DNA from: Nocardia amikacinitolerans NBRC 108937
GTDB lineage: Bacteria; Actinomycetota; Actinomycetes; Mycobacteriales; Mycobacteriaceae
DNA length: 64,000 nucleotides
Assembly: GCF_001612615.1 (NCBI RefSeq)
Contig: NZ_BDAU01000009.1
Location: 310,001-374,000 of the forward strand
Reading direction: 5' to 3'
Positions 35,853-46,348 of this stretch are shown here, piece after piece (position 1 is the stretch's first letter; each line of letters starts with the position of its first letter). The translations under genes and the position numbers were made by a program. The notes under the pieces were generated by a model that saw only the letters and a list, made by a program, of their open reading frames with translations, was not told the DNA's origin and searched no databases.

Positions 35853-37052
35853 ATGCGGAAGATGAGCGCGGCGACCGCGCGGCGGACGGCCCTGGCCGCG
35901 CAGGGGTTCGGCAGGCGGCGCCCGGCCACCGTCACGCGCCGGACCGTGGCCGACGTGCTCGCCAGAACCCAGCTGCTGCAAATCGATTCGGTGTCGGCGG
36001 TGGTCCGCGCGCACTACGCCCCGGTGTTCAGCAGGATCGGCGGCTACGACCGCGCGCTGCTCGACGAGGCGGCCTGGAGCCACAGTGCCAAGCGGCCGCG
36101 GCGGCTGGTCGAGTACTGGGCGCACGAGGCCGCCCTCATCCCGGTCGAGGACTGGCCGCTGATGCGCTGGCGGATGGTCCAGTACGAGCACGGTCGTTGG
36201 TCGGGGATGCGCAAGGTGCTGGACCGCAATCCGACGCTCGGCAAGGACATCCTGGACGTGATCCGGGATGTCGGCGCCGCGACCGCCGGTGAGGTGGAGC
36301 GGCATCTGGAGTTGGACAAGCCCCGGCCCAAAGGCTCCTGGTGGAATCTCAGCGACACCAAGATGATCTGCGAGCAACTCTTCGCCGCGGGCGAGCTCTC
36401 CGTCGACAAGCGCGTCGGCTTCACCAGGCACTACGATCTCGCCGAGCGGGTGATTCCCCCGGAAGTGTTGGCGCGCAACGTTTCCGAGGCGGACGCCGTC
36501 GTGGAACTGGTCCGCAGGGCCGCCACCGCGCTCGGCATCGGCACCGAGACCGACCTGCGCGACTACTACCGCCTGCACCGGTCGCAGACCGAGCCGGCGA
36601 TCGCGGCCCTGGTGGACGCGGGCGAACTGGAAGAGGTCGAGGTCGCGGGCTGGGACAAGACCGCCTACCTGCGGTCAGGGGCCGCCACACCGCGCCGCGT
36701 CGAGGGGGCCGCGCTGCTGTGCCCGTTCGACCCGCTGATCTTCTTCCGGCCGCGCACCGAGCGGATCTTCGACTTCCACTACCGCATCGAGATCTACACC
36801 CCCGAGCACAAGCGGGTGCACGGCTACTACGTCTTCCCCTTCCTGCTGAACGGGGAGCTGGTCGGCCGCGTCGACCTGCGCGCCGAACGCGCGAAGGGGC
36901 GATTGCTCGTGCCGGGCGCGTTCGCCGAGCAGGGCCGCGACAACGCGGAGACCGCGGCGGCGCTGCGCACGGCCCTGCGCGAGATGGCGGACTGGCTCGA
37001 GCTGGACGAGGTGGTCATCGGGGAACGCGGCGAGCTGGCCGCGCTGCTGTAG
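35853..37052 (+). CDS. YcaQ-family DNA glycosylase (winged-helix, HTH_42)
   Basis: This 399-residue protein of the AlkX/YcaQ family consists of repeated winged helices and lacks a helix-hairpin-helix. The motif TQLLQIDSVSAVVRAHY contains the Gln-x-Asp catalytic pair of E. coli YcaQ, which unhooks interstrand crosslinks. The C-terminal part, with GYYVFPFLLNGELVGRVDLRAERAKGRL, is also diagnostic. It is probably a repair enzyme for bulky or crosslinked bases. Start ATG 35853. It is divergent from the dehalogenase, with a 207-bp gap. Confidence 0.88.
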   Translation: MRKMSAATARRTALAAQGFGRRRPATVTRRTVADVLARTQLLQIDSVSAVVRAHYAPVFSRIGGYDRALLDEAAWSHSAKRPRRLVEYWAHEAALIPVEDWPLMRWRMVQYEHGRWSGMRKVLDRNPTLGKDILDVIRDVGAATAGEVERHLELDKPRPKGSWWNLSDTKMICEQLFAAGELSVDKRVGFTRHYDLAERVIPPEVLARNVSEADAVVELVRRAATALGIGTETDLRDYYRLHRSQTEPAIAALVDAGELEEVEVAGWDKTAYLRSGAATPRRVEGAALLCPFDPLIFFRPRTERIFDFHYRIEIYTPEHKRVHGYYVFPFLLNGELVGRVDLRAERAKGRLLVPGAFAEQGRDNAETAAALRTALREMADWLELDEVVIGERGELAALL

Positions 37053-37210
37053 TCGGCGCGGCGGGCGTCGCACCGGTCGGACCGGCGCCGGGTGGCGGCG
37101 GCCTTGTCCGCCACATCGCTGTAGTCGGCCCGGCGGCGTCGCGGCGTGGTTTGCCCAGCGCTGGGCCGCTGCGGCGGTGGCCGGGCGCTTGTCAGCCGCA
37201 GCGCGCAGGG

Positions 37211-37654
37211 TCAGATGTCGCGCTTGGGTCCGTAACCCCGCATCTGGTCGCGCAGCGCGCCGTGCACCGCGTTGGACAGCCACGAGTTCAGCGAGACCCC
37301 GCTGGCCGCGGCCGCTTCCTCGGCTTTCGCCTTCATCTGCTCGACGAGGCGCAGCGTGACGCGACTGATGTCTCCGGTCATCTCCTCGAAGGTCGGATGT
37401 TCCTCGGCGGAGGGGTTCTTGCGCACGTCGACCGTGGCGTCGGTGCCGTCCACCGAGACGCGCACGGTGCGGTCCTCCAGCGCCGAGCTGACCTCGCCCG
37501 CCAGCTCGGACAGCGCCGCGAGCAGCACGAGCCGGGCCGACGCCTCGGTCGCCGAGGCCAGCGCGGCGGCGGTGGCCTGGGTCTTCTCGTCGCCGAGCGC
37601 CGCGGCCGCCACCAGGTTCTCGCGCAACTGCGCGGTGTATTTGTTCAGATCCAT
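37211..37654 (-). CDS. Ribbon-helix-helix / HicB-like antitoxin-type protein
   Basis: This 147-residue protein ends in a ribbon-helix-helix of the HicB-antitoxin kind (SRVTLRLVEQMKAKAEEAAA, then SGVSLNSWLSNAVHGALRDQ). An N-terminal helical region and a short strand region (RTVRVSVDGTDATVDV) precede it. No toxin gene is adjacent on either side, so it may be an orphan regulator. Three GACATCA-type boxes lie directly over and upstream of its start, which suggests autoregulation. It is convergent with the glycosylase gene. Confidence 0.78.
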   Translation of the reverse strand: MDLNKYTAQLRENLVAAAALGDEKTQATAAALASATEASARLVLLAALSELAGEVSSALEDRTVRVSVDGTDATVDVRKNPSAEEHPTFEEMTGDISRVTLRLVEQMKAKAEEAAAASGVSLNSWLSNAVHGALRDQMRGYGPKRDI

Positions 37655-37705
37655 GACATCAGTGTGGCGTCATAAATGACATCATTCAAGGAAAAGATTG
37701 ATGTC
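37653..37705. promoter_or_regulatory. Clustered GACATCA boxes at RHH gene start
   Basis: ATGACATCA occurs at 37653-37661 and again at 37676-37684. The inverted core TGATGTC occurs at 37699-37705, and GTCAT-AA-ATGAC forms a palindrome at 37669-37680. Ribbon-helix-helix repressors bind such short repeated boxes cooperatively. The first box overlaps the start codon of the 37211 gene. Confidence 0.6.
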
Positions 37706-37709
37706 GTAG

Positions 37710-38754
<1,045 letters not shown>

Positions 38755-38758
<4 letters not shown>

Positions 38759-40842
38759 CGACTCCACGCCGCCCCCGTCGTACCGCGTCCCGCCCCGCGG
38801 GCGCGCCCGAACCCGCTCCCGTCGAACGGGAACGCACCGAAAGACCCGCCGCCGAACCGGTGGCCGCACAGCCGGAAGCCGCCGCGCAGCCCGAGACCAC
38901 CGCGCAGCCGCGGACTCCAGCGCAACCGGAAGGCGCGCAGCCCGAAGCCCTCGCGCAGCGACAACCCGAAACCCCGCAGCGGCCCGAGCCCGCCGAATCC
39001 CCGCGCGCCGAGTCGGCCAAGAGGTCCGACAGGGCCAAGCGGTCGCAGGCCTCGCAGGAAAAGCAGCCGGAACAAGCACGGCAGAACGGCCAGAGCCGCA
39101 GATCCGGCCGCGGTCGCCAGGGACGCCGCGAGCAGCCGCCCGCCCAGCCGCCCGTGGTCGCGGCGCAGGACCGGCTCGGCACCCCGCCGAAGCTGCCCAA
39201 GAACGGTCTGCGCGTCTTCGCGCTCGGCGGCATCGGCGAGATCGGCCGCAACATGACCGTTTTCGAGTACGGCGGCAAGCTGCTCATCGTCGACTGCGGC
39301 GTGCTCTTCCCCGAGGATCAGCAGCCCGGCGTCGACCTGATCCTGCCCGACTTCCGTCCCATCGAGGACCGGATGGACGACGTCGTCGCGATCGTGCTCA
39401 CCCACGGTCACGAGGACCACATCGGCGCGGTGCCGTTCCTGCTGCGCATGCGCGGCGACATCCCGGTCATCGGCGCCAAGTTCACCCTCGCGCTGGTCGC
39501 CGCGAAGTGCCGTGAGCACCGGCTGCACCCCAAGCTCATGGAGGTCGTCGAGGGCGAGACCACCATCCACGGTCCGTTCGAGTGCGAGTACTTCGCGGTC
39601 AACCACTCGATCCCGGACGCGATCGCCGTCGCCATCCGCACCCCGGCAGGCGTCGCGCTGCACACCGGTGACATCAAGCTGGATCAGCTGCCGCTGGACG
39701 GACGACTGACCGACCTCGCCGGTTTCTCCCGGCTCGGCGACGAGGGCGTCGACCTGTTCCTGGTCGACTCCACCAACGCCGAGGTGCCCGGTTTCGTCAC
39801 GCCCGAACGCGAGATCGGCGGCGTGCTGGACAACGTGATCGGCAAGGCGCGCAACCGCGTGATCGTGGCGTCGTTCGCCAGCCACGTGCACCGCATCCAG
39901 CAGGTCGTCGACGTGGCCCAGAAGTACGGGCGCCGTGTCTGTTTCATCGGTCGCTCGATGGTCCGCAACATGCAGATCGCCCAGGACCTCGGCTATCTGA
40001 CCGTGCCCGACGGCGTGGTCGTCGACCTCGACGTGGCCGCGACCCTGCCCGGTGACCGCTTGGTGCTGATCTCGACCGGTTCCCAGGGCGAGCCGCTCTC
40101 GGCGCTGTCGCGGATGGCGCGCGGCGATCACCGCCAGATCCACATCCGCCCCGACGATCTGGTGGTGCTGGCCTCCTCGCTCATCCCCGGCAACGAGAAC
40201 TCGGTGTTCGCCGTGGTCAACGGGCTGTCCAGGCTCGGCGCCACGGTCATCACCCAGCAGAACGCCAAGGTGCACGTCTCCGGACACGCCTCAGCGGGCG
40301 AGCTGCTGTACCTGTACAACGCGGTCCGGCCGACCAACGCCATGCCGGTGCACGGCGAATGGCGGCACCTGCGGGCCAACGCCGCGCTCGCGGTGGCCAC
40401 CGGCGTCCCCGAGGACCGGGTGGTGCTCGCCGAGGACGGCGTGGTGGTGGATCTGGTGGACGGCATCGCGTCCATCGTCGGCCGGGTGCCGGTCGGCCAC
40501 GTCTACGTGGACGGCCTGTCCGTCGGCGATGTCGGCGAGTCCACGCTGTCGGATCGCCTTGTGCTCGGCGAGGGCGGTTTCATCAGCATCACCGTCGCCA
40601 TCGACGAGACCACCGGCAAGGCCGTGAGCACGCCGGAACTGAGCGGGCGCGGTTTCTCCGACGACCCGACCGCGCTGGCCGCCGCCGCGGAACTGGTCGA
40701 GGCCGAGCTGCTGCGGCTGGCGGGCGAGGGTGTCACCGACACCCACCGCATCGCCCAGGGTGTGCGCCGGGTGGTCGGGCGCTGGGTCGCCGAGGCTTAC
40801 CGCCGCCGTCCGATGATCGTGCCGACCGTCATCGCTGTCTGA
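38755..40842 (+). CDS. rnj: Ribonuclease J
   Basis: RNase J is a metallo-beta-lactamase ribonuclease with 5'-exonuclease and endonuclease activity in rRNA and mRNA processing. Zinc ligands are in LTHGHEDHIGAVPFLL, with AVNHSIPDA and LHTGDIKLD following. The beta-CASP domain includes VASFASHVHRIQQVVD and ISTGSQGEPLSALSRM, and the C-terminal histidine motif is MPVHGEWRHL. At 695 residues it is about 140 longer than mycobacterial RNase J because of a Pro/Gln/Ala/Glu-rich disordered N-terminus. AGGAGG lies 7 bases before ATG 38755. Confidence 0.96.
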
Positions 40843-40850
40843 TTCCCGAA

Positions 40851-40891
40851 ACGAAAAGCCCCGGAAGACGTTGTCTTCCGGGGCTTTTCGT
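40851..40891. terminator. Strong bidirectional terminator
   Basis: An 18-bp perfect stem (40851-40868 with 40874-40891) has the five-base loop CGTTG. The GC core is flanked by A and T runs (AAAAGCC and GGCTTTT), so it works in both directions for RNase J and the convergent lipoprotein gene. Confidence 0.93.
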
Positions 40892-40909
40892 TACCGGCCT
40901 ACCGACGGC

Positions 40910-41461
40910 TCACTGAGCCTGGCAAGCCGCCGAGTCCAGCTTCGCCGAGCGCACGATGTTGCAGGTGAACTGGTGGGAGACCTTCCAGTCGCTGCCCTCG
41001 GCGACGAACTCGACGAACGCGTTCTCCACCGGCTGCCCGTCGATGGTGACCTTCGCGTCGGCCTTCAGCTTGCCGTCCTTGGGATCCTGCACATTGGTGA
41101 TCTCGACGGTCACCTTGTTGCGCTTGGCCGCGTCGACCAGCTTGTCGACCAGCTGCGGATCGCGCTCGGCGTCCTGAATCCAGCTGATCTTCTCCTCGGA
41201 GCTCACCGACGGATCGAAGGCACGGTTGATGCGCTCGTTGAGCAGCGAGGCGGCAGGCTTGGGCAGGTTCGGCGGCGTGGTGGTCGCGGGCGCCTTGCCC
41301 TCGACCGCCTTGTCCTCGTTCTTGCCCTCCTCGAACTTGCCCGCGGGCGAGGTGCTGGTGTTCGTGCTGGAGGAGTCGGTGTCGGAGCTGCACGCGCCGA
41401 GTGCGAACGCCGAAGCGGTCAGCAGGACGGCGACCGCGGCCCGAATGGAGCGGTGTTTCAC
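40910..41461 (-). CDS. Mtb12-like secreted lipoprotein
   Basis: This 183-residue lipoprotein has signal peptide MKHRSIRAAVAVLLTASAFALGAC, with the lipidation cysteine in ALGACSS. A Ser/Thr-rich tether follows. The folded domain has SLLNERINRAFDPSVSSEEK and DKLVDAAKRNKVTVEITNVQ, and ends WKVSHQFTCNIVRSAKLDSAACQAQ, with two cysteines that can form a disulfide. That pattern fits the low-molecular-weight antigen MTB12 (CFP-2) family of Corynebacteriales. Its function is not established. Bidirectional terminator downstream. Confidence 0.8.
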   Translation of the reverse strand: MKHRSIRAAVAVLLTASAFALGACSSDTDSSSTNTSTSPAGKFEEGKNEDKAVEGKAPATTTPPNLPKPAASLLNERINRAFDPSVSSEEKISWIQDAERDPQLVDKLVDAAKRNKVTVEITNVQDPKDGKLKADAKVTIDGQPVENAFVEFVAEGSDWKVSHQFTCNIVRSAKLDSAACQAQ

Positions 41462-41521
41462 GATTTTCCCCTGATGGAAGTGGTGTCGCGGTCTCGAAGC
41501 GGACGACGCGACGTGTCGGAT

Positions 41522-41890
41522 TTACAGCGAGTAGCCCGCGGTGCAACGCCAGTCGACGACCCAGCCGCCGGACAGGCGCGAGAGTGCCGCCGCGCGGGCG
41601 TCGGAATAGTTGGACCGCGCCGACGCGCTCCAGCGCGTGTTGGAGCTGGCGAGCACGCCGCAGCCGTTGGTCCAGGAGACCAGCGTGGAGCAGCCGTACC
41701 CGCAGACGTCGACAGCGGCATCCTCTGCGGCGCTGTAACTTCCGTAGTTGTTGGCGATGCCGTAGGCGCCGTCGCTCGACACGGCGATCGCGCCGTAGTA
41801 CCCGTACGCGGCCTGCGCCGGTGCCGTAGTGGCCAGCATCGAACCGACCGTTGCCACGATGACCGCGGCAGCGGTGAAGAACTTCTTCAA
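41522..41890 (-). CDS. Secreted DUF4189 protein
   Basis: This 122-residue protein has a cleavable signal peptide (KKFFTAAAVIVATVGSMLAT, then APAQA). The mature domain has the DUF4189 pattern: YGYYGAIAVSSDGAYGIANN, a cysteine cluster (VCGYGCSTLVSWTNGCGVLA), ending DWRCTAGYSL. These small secreted proteins are common in Nocardia and mycobacteria and have no known function. I prefer TTG 41890, with AAGGGA six bases upstream, over ATG 41953, because it puts the positive residues directly before the hydrophobic core. Confidence 0.78.
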   Translation of the reverse strand: MKKFFTAAAVIVATVGSMLATTAPAQAAYGYYGAIAVSSDGAYGIANNYGSYSAAEDAAVDVCGYGCSTLVSWTNGCGVLASSNTRWSASARSNYSDARAAALSRLSGGWVVDWRCTAGYSL

Positions 41891-42056
41891 GGTGAATCCC
41901 TTCGAACTGAGAGGTCCACGACCCTTATGGACCAGTGACAAGCTACCGAGCAACCATTCGGGAATCCAGTCCAGGCGTTCCTTTTCGGCATCGCGCGGGT
42001 CCGGATGACCGGCCGGGGTACCCGAGCGACCCTCCGGTATCGGTTAGGGTCGGCAC

Positions 42057-42680
42057 GTGAGCATGGCACAACGGGAACGTCAGGCGCTGGTCGTCGCGAT
42101 GTCGGACGCCGGTCCGGACGCGCCGACCCTCTGCGGCGCATGGACCGTGCGAGATCTCGCGGCGCACTTGATCGTTCGGGAACGCCGTCCCGACGCGGCC
42201 CCGGGCATCATGCTGAAACCGTTCGCGGGCTACCTGGAATCGGTGCAGGAGCGCATGGCGCGCAAGCCGTTTCCGGAACTGCTCGAACTCGTGCGGACCG
42301 GTCCGCCCTGGTGGTCACCGCTGAAACCGGTGGACGCGATGGTCAATCTGAGCGAGATGTTCGTCCACCACGAGGACGTGCGCCGCGCCAGACCCGGTTG
42401 GGAGCCGCGCCAACTCACCGACGCCGACGAGGCGAAGCTGTGGGACGTGGCGCGCCGGATGGGCAAGATGGCCTACCGCAACGCGCCGGTGCCGGTGGTG
42501 CTCGCGACGCCCGACGGCCGCCGGGCCGGAGTGAAGTCGGGCGACGGCGCCGGGGTGACACTCATCGGCAAGCCCTCCGAACTGGTGTTGCACGCGTTCG
42601 GGCGCGACAACGTGCGCCTCGAGACCGCGGGCGAACCGGACGCCGTGCAAGCGGTGCTGAAACTCGACCGTTCGGTCTGA
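42057..42680 (+). CDS. TIGR03085-family metal-binding protein (DinB-like)
   Basis: This 207-residue protein resembles the mycothiol-dependent maleylpyruvate isomerase N-terminal fold. LCGAWTVRDLAAHLIVRE supplies one histidine ligand, and EMFVHHEDVRRA supplies two more of a DinB-type metal triad. Some relatives use mycothiol as cofactor or co-substrate, which suits this genus. The reaction is unknown. GTG 42057 is preceded by TAGGGT at six bases, a leaderless signal. Confidence 0.85.
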   Translation: MSMAQRERQALVVAMSDAGPDAPTLCGAWTVRDLAAHLIVRERRPDAAPGIMLKPFAGYLESVQERMARKPFPELLELVRTGPPWWSPLKPVDAMVNLSEMFVHHEDVRRARPGWEPRQLTDADEAKLWDVARRMGKMAYRNAPVPVVLATPDGRRAGVKSGDGAGVTLIGKPSELVLHAFGRDNVRLETAGEPDAVQAVLKLDRSV

Positions 42681-42796
42681 ACCGGCTGGCACGCGCCGCT
42701 CGAGCGGGGCGTCCGACTGTGATCCGGGGCGCTCGAGGCCCGCGATACGGGTGTTGCGGATGGTCTGGATGGGGCGTTTGCGGCTAGCCTGGGTCC

Positions 42797-45364
42797 ATGG
42801 CAGGTAAGTCCCGCAGCACCACGACACCTCGTGCGCGGGCGGGATCGGCCCGGGGGAGGACCACCACGGCGCGGTCTCGTTCCACCACACCCCGGGGTGG
42901 TTCCGCACCGCGCGGGCGCGCCACACCGGCCCGCAGACCCGTCCGGCGCAAGTCCGACACCGCGCCTCTCGCCGTGTTCAGCCGCGGCATCACCAGCGGC
43001 TGGAACATGCTCGCCCGCGGTCTCGGCGCCACCACCCGCACGCTCAGCAGGGCGGGCGAGATCGAACACGGACACCGGCGCGACGGCATCGCGCTCGCGC
43101 TGATCGCGCTGAGCGGCGTCATCGCGGCCGCGGTGTGGCTCTCGGCGGGCGGCCCGATCGGGCACTGGGTCGAAGAAGCGATCCGGGCGGTGTCCGGTTC
43201 CGCCTCGGCCGCATTGCCGTTCGTCGCTACCGGCATCGCGATCATCCTCATGCGCACCGAACCGCATCCCGAGATCCGGCCGCGGTTGGTGCTCGGCGGG
43301 CTGCTGGTCGGCCTGCCGCTGTTGGGCATCTGGCATCTCGCCGCCGGCGCGCCCACCGACGCGCACGGCCGTTCCCGCGCCGCGGGATTCGTCGGCTTCG
43401 TGATCGGCGGCCCGCTGGCGGGCGGACTCACCGCGTGGCTCGCCGTGCCGATCCTGTTGCTCGCCATCGTCTTCGGCGTGCTGCTGCTCACCGGGACCAC
43501 GGTCCGCGAGGTGCCGCAGCGGCTGCGCGAATACTTCGGCACCGCCGCGGGCGGCGACGAGTACGGGGAGTTCGAGCCGCAACGCGACTACGACTCGGCC
43601 GATTTCGACGCCGACGGTTTCCCGGTGCACCGCACCGCGTCTCGGCGCCGCGGCCGCACCCCGGCCGAGAACTATCCGCCCGATGAATTCGCCGGATCGG
43701 ACGCGGTCACCGAATCGCTCGGCGAGCCGCCGCTGCGCGATGCGAAGCCGATCGCCACCGAACCGCCGCCGGAACCCCCCAAGCCGAAGAAGCGCGCGGC
43801 GCCGAAGGCGCAGGATCAGACTCCGCCTCCGCCCAAGGAGCCGGAGTTCGTCGCCGACCGGGTGATCGAGGGCGACTACACGTTGCCGCCGCTGACCCTG
43901 CTCACCGACGGCGATCCGCCCAAGAAGCGCAGCGCCGCCAACGAATCGATGATCGAGGCGATCACCGAGGTGCTGGTGCAGTTCAAGATCGACGCGGCGG
44001 TCACCGGATTCGTGCGCGGTCCGACGGTCACCCGCTACGAGGTGGAGCTCGGCCCGGGCGTGAAGGTGGAGAAGATCACCGCGCTGGCCCGCAACATCGC
44101 CTACGCCGTCGCCACCGAGAACGTCCGGCTGCTCGCGCCGATCCCCGGCAAGTCCGCCGTCGGCATCGAGGTCCCGAACTCCGACCGCGAGCTGGTGCGG
44201 TTGGCCGACGTGCTCAAAGCGCCGTCCACCCGAAACGACCACCACCCGTTGGTGATCGGTCTCGGCAAGAACATCGAGGGCGAATTCGTCTCTGCCAATT
44301 TGGCGAAGATGCCGCATCTGCTGGTCGCGGGTTCCACGGGATCGGGTAAGTCCAGCTTCGTCAACTCGATGCTGGTCTCGCTGTTGCAGCGAGCCACGCC
44401 CGACGAGGTGCGGATGATCCTGATCGACCCCAAGATGGTCGAACTCACCCCGTACGAGGGCATTCCGCACCTGATCACGCCCATCATCACCCAGCCGAAG
44501 AAGGCCGCCGCCGCGCTGGCCTGGCTGGTGGAGGAGATGGAGCAGCGCTACCAGGACATGCAGGCCAACAAGGTCCGCCACATCGACGACTTCAACAAGA
44601 AGGTGAAGTCCGGTGCGATCACCGCGCCGCTGGGCAGCGAGCGGGTCTACCGGCCCTACCCCTACATCCTCGCCATCGTCGACGAGCTCGCCGACCTCAT
44701 GATGACCGCGCCGCGCGACGTCGAGGACGCGATCGTCCGCATCACCCAGAAAGCGCGCGCCGCGGGCATCCACCTGGTGCTGGCGACCCAGCGCCCGTCG
44801 GTCGACGTGGTCACCGGTCTGATCAAGACCAACGTGCCCTCGCGCCTGGCGTTCGCGACCTCCTCGCTCACCGACTCCCGGGTCATCCTGGACCAGCCGG
44901 GCGCCGAGAAGCTGATCGGCATGGGCGACGGTCTGTTCCTGCCCATGGGCGCGGGCAAACCCACCCGATTGCAGGGCGCGTTCATCAGCGACGAGGAAAT
45001 CCACGCCGTCGTCGACTTCGCCAAGAACCAGGCCGAACCCGAGTACCAGGAAGGCGTCACCGCCGCGAAGGCCGGGGAGAAGAAGGACGTCGACCCCGAC
45101 ATCGGCGACGACCTCGACGTGCTGCTGCAGGCCATCGAACTGGTCGTCACCTCCCAGTTCGGTTCCACCTCCATGTTGCAGCGCAAGCTGCGCGTCGGTT
45201 TCGCCAAGGCGGGCCGCCTGATGGACCTCATGGAGACCCGCGGCGTCGTCGGTCCCAGCGAAGGGTCCAAGGCGCGGGATGTGCTCGTCAAGCCGGACGA
45301 GCTGGAGGGGTTGCTGTGGTCGATCCGCGGTGGGGGTGGGGAGCCGGGCGACGGCGAGGAGTAG
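42797..45364 (+). CDS. ftsK: DNA translocase FtsK
   Basis: FtsK is the septal DNA pump that clears and resolves chromosomes at division. The 855-residue protein has a basic N-terminal tail and four membrane helices (residues about 95-235). A Pro/Glu-rich linker follows, then the RecA-like motor with Walker A in LLVAGSTGSGKSSFVNSML and Walker B in YILAIVDELADLMM. The C-terminal winged-helix gamma domain (SQFGSTSMLQRKLRVGFAKAGRLMDL) reads the KOPS sequence. ATG 42797 has TAGCCT six bases upstream and no Shine-Dalgarno sequence. Confidence 0.97.
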   Translation: MAGKSRSTTTPRARAGSARGRTTTARSRSTTPRGGSAPRGRATPARRPVRRKSDTAPLAVFSRGITSGWNMLARGLGATTRTLSRAGEIEHGHRRDGIALALIALSGVIAAAVWLSAGGPIGHWVEEAIRAVSGSASAALPFVATGIAIILMRTEPHPEIRPRLVLGGLLVGLPLLGIWHLAAGAPTDAHGRSRAAGFVGFVIGGPLAGGLTAWLAVPILLLAIVFGVLLLTGTTVREVPQRLREYFGTAAGGDEYGEFEPQRDYDSADFDADGFPVHRTASRRRGRTPAENYPPDEFAGSDAVTESLGEPPLRDAKPIATEPPPEPPKPKKRAAPKAQDQTPPPPKEPEFVADRVIEGDYTLPPLTLLTDGDPPKKRSAANESMIEAITEVLVQFKIDAAVTGFVRGPTVTRYEVELGPGVKVEKITALARNIAYAVATENVRLLAPIPGKSAVGIEVPNSDRELVRLADVLKAPSTRNDHHPLVIGLGKNIEGEFVSANLAKMPHLLVAGSTGSGKSSFVNSMLVSLLQRATPDEVRMILIDPKMVELTPYEGIPHLITPIITQPKKAAAALAWLVEEMEQRYQDMQANKVRHIDDFNKKVKSGAITAPLGSERVYRPYPYILAIVDELADLMMTAPRDVEDAIVRITQKARAAGIHLVLATQRPSVDVVTGLIKTNVPSRLAFATSSLTDSRVILDQPGAEKLIGMGDGLFLPMGAGKPTRLQGAFISDEEIHAVVDFAKNQAEPEYQEGVTAAKAGEKKDVDPDIGDDLDVLLQAIELVVTSQFGSTSMLQRKLRVGFAKAGRLMDLMETRGVVGPSEGSKARDVLVKPDELEGLLWSIRGGGGEPGDGEE

Positions 45365-45577
45365 GCGTTTCCTACGCCGTCCGCCGCGGCTGCGTCGACT
45401 TCGGGCACTCGATCACCATGGGTGCGCTTGGTGGACGGACGCATCGGTGGGCGGCGGGCCGTAGCCGCTGGTGCAGACCGTGGAGGTCGCCACGGGTGAC
45501 CGGCGTCAGGATGGATCCGAGATCGCCGGTGGGCGAGAGGTTGCGGGCAGCCGCCCATCGTGACGGCGGTTCCGGGG

Positions 45578-46273
45578 TCACCAGAGGTGCGTGTGGTGCA
45601 CGATCGCGTCGGTGATCAGGGCGATGCCCAAGAGGCCGAAGATGATTCGCACCGAGAGCGGGCCGTAGCGGGTCAGGGTGCGGACGATCGCGCGGTACAC
45701 GCGGCGGGCGCGGGCGCTGTCGCGAAGGGAGAGGGCGAGGATCAGCAGCGGCGGGAGCAGCGCGAGCGCGCAATAGGCGACGATGATCAGCGGCCACAGC
45801 GGCGGCAGCGGGTCGTGCGCCGACAGCATCGCCAGACCCGCCAGATACGGCACCGCCGTCGGCGCCTGAGCGAAGCCGATCGCGACGCCGACCAGCGCCA
45901 GCACCCAGGGCCGTCGCCGGGCTCTCGTCGCCCACGCGGGCGGGGCGCGGCGCGCGCCGGACGGCAGCACGGCGAGCACGAGCAGCACGGCGCCCACCGC
46001 CAGCTCGCCCCAGTAGCGGATGGTCGGCGTCAGCTCGAAGCCGAGCAGCGAGGTGAGCCAGGTGATGCCGAGGACGGCGCAGATACCGAACGTGGTGGTC
46101 ATCGCGAACACGCCCGCGACGAAACTCAGCCCGCCCGGCAGCGGTGACCTGCGCCCGAGCTTGCTGTCGTACACGATCGCCACCGTGACGCCGACGAGCA
46201 GCAGATCGAGCGAGTCGAGGAAGGCGAAGCCGGTCAGCGCCAAGAGCAGAGTCACCATGACCACATCGAACAT
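45578..46273 (-). CDS. GAP/Sap-family six-helix membrane protein
   Basis: This 231-residue membrane protein has six helices and long arginine-rich loops. Helix 1 (VVMVTLLLALTGFAFLDSLD) and the fourth region (LVGVAIGFAQAPTAVPYLAG) have the Asp- and Pro-containing pattern of the GAP (Sap, sulfolipid-addressing-like) family, which is distantly related to CcdA/LysE exporters. In mycobacteria such proteins help lipids reach the surface; the cargo here is unknown. It starts the segment that separates ftsK from argA. Confidence 0.65.
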   Translation of the reverse strand: MFDVVMVTLLLALTGFAFLDSLDLLLVGVTVAIVYDSKLGRRSPLPGGLSFVAGVFAMTTTFGICAVLGITWLTSLLGFELTPTIRYWGELAVGAVLLVLAVLPSGARRAPPAWATRARRRPWVLALVGVAIGFAQAPTAVPYLAGLAMLSAHDPLPPLWPLIIVAYCALALLPPLLILALSLRDSARARRVYRAIVRTLTRYGPLSVRIIFGLLGIALITDAIVHHTHLW

Positions 46274-46348
46274 ACGCGAGGGGCGTGAGGCCGTAGCTCG
46301 GCGCCGGTATGGCGCCGATCGGATATACGCCCCGTTCGGCCGTGCGGG

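Noticed and set aside
37046-37210. Direct repeat after the glycosylase gene
   Set aside because: A short GC-rich similarity (GTAGTCGGC) between 37050 and 37122 is too weak to interpret.
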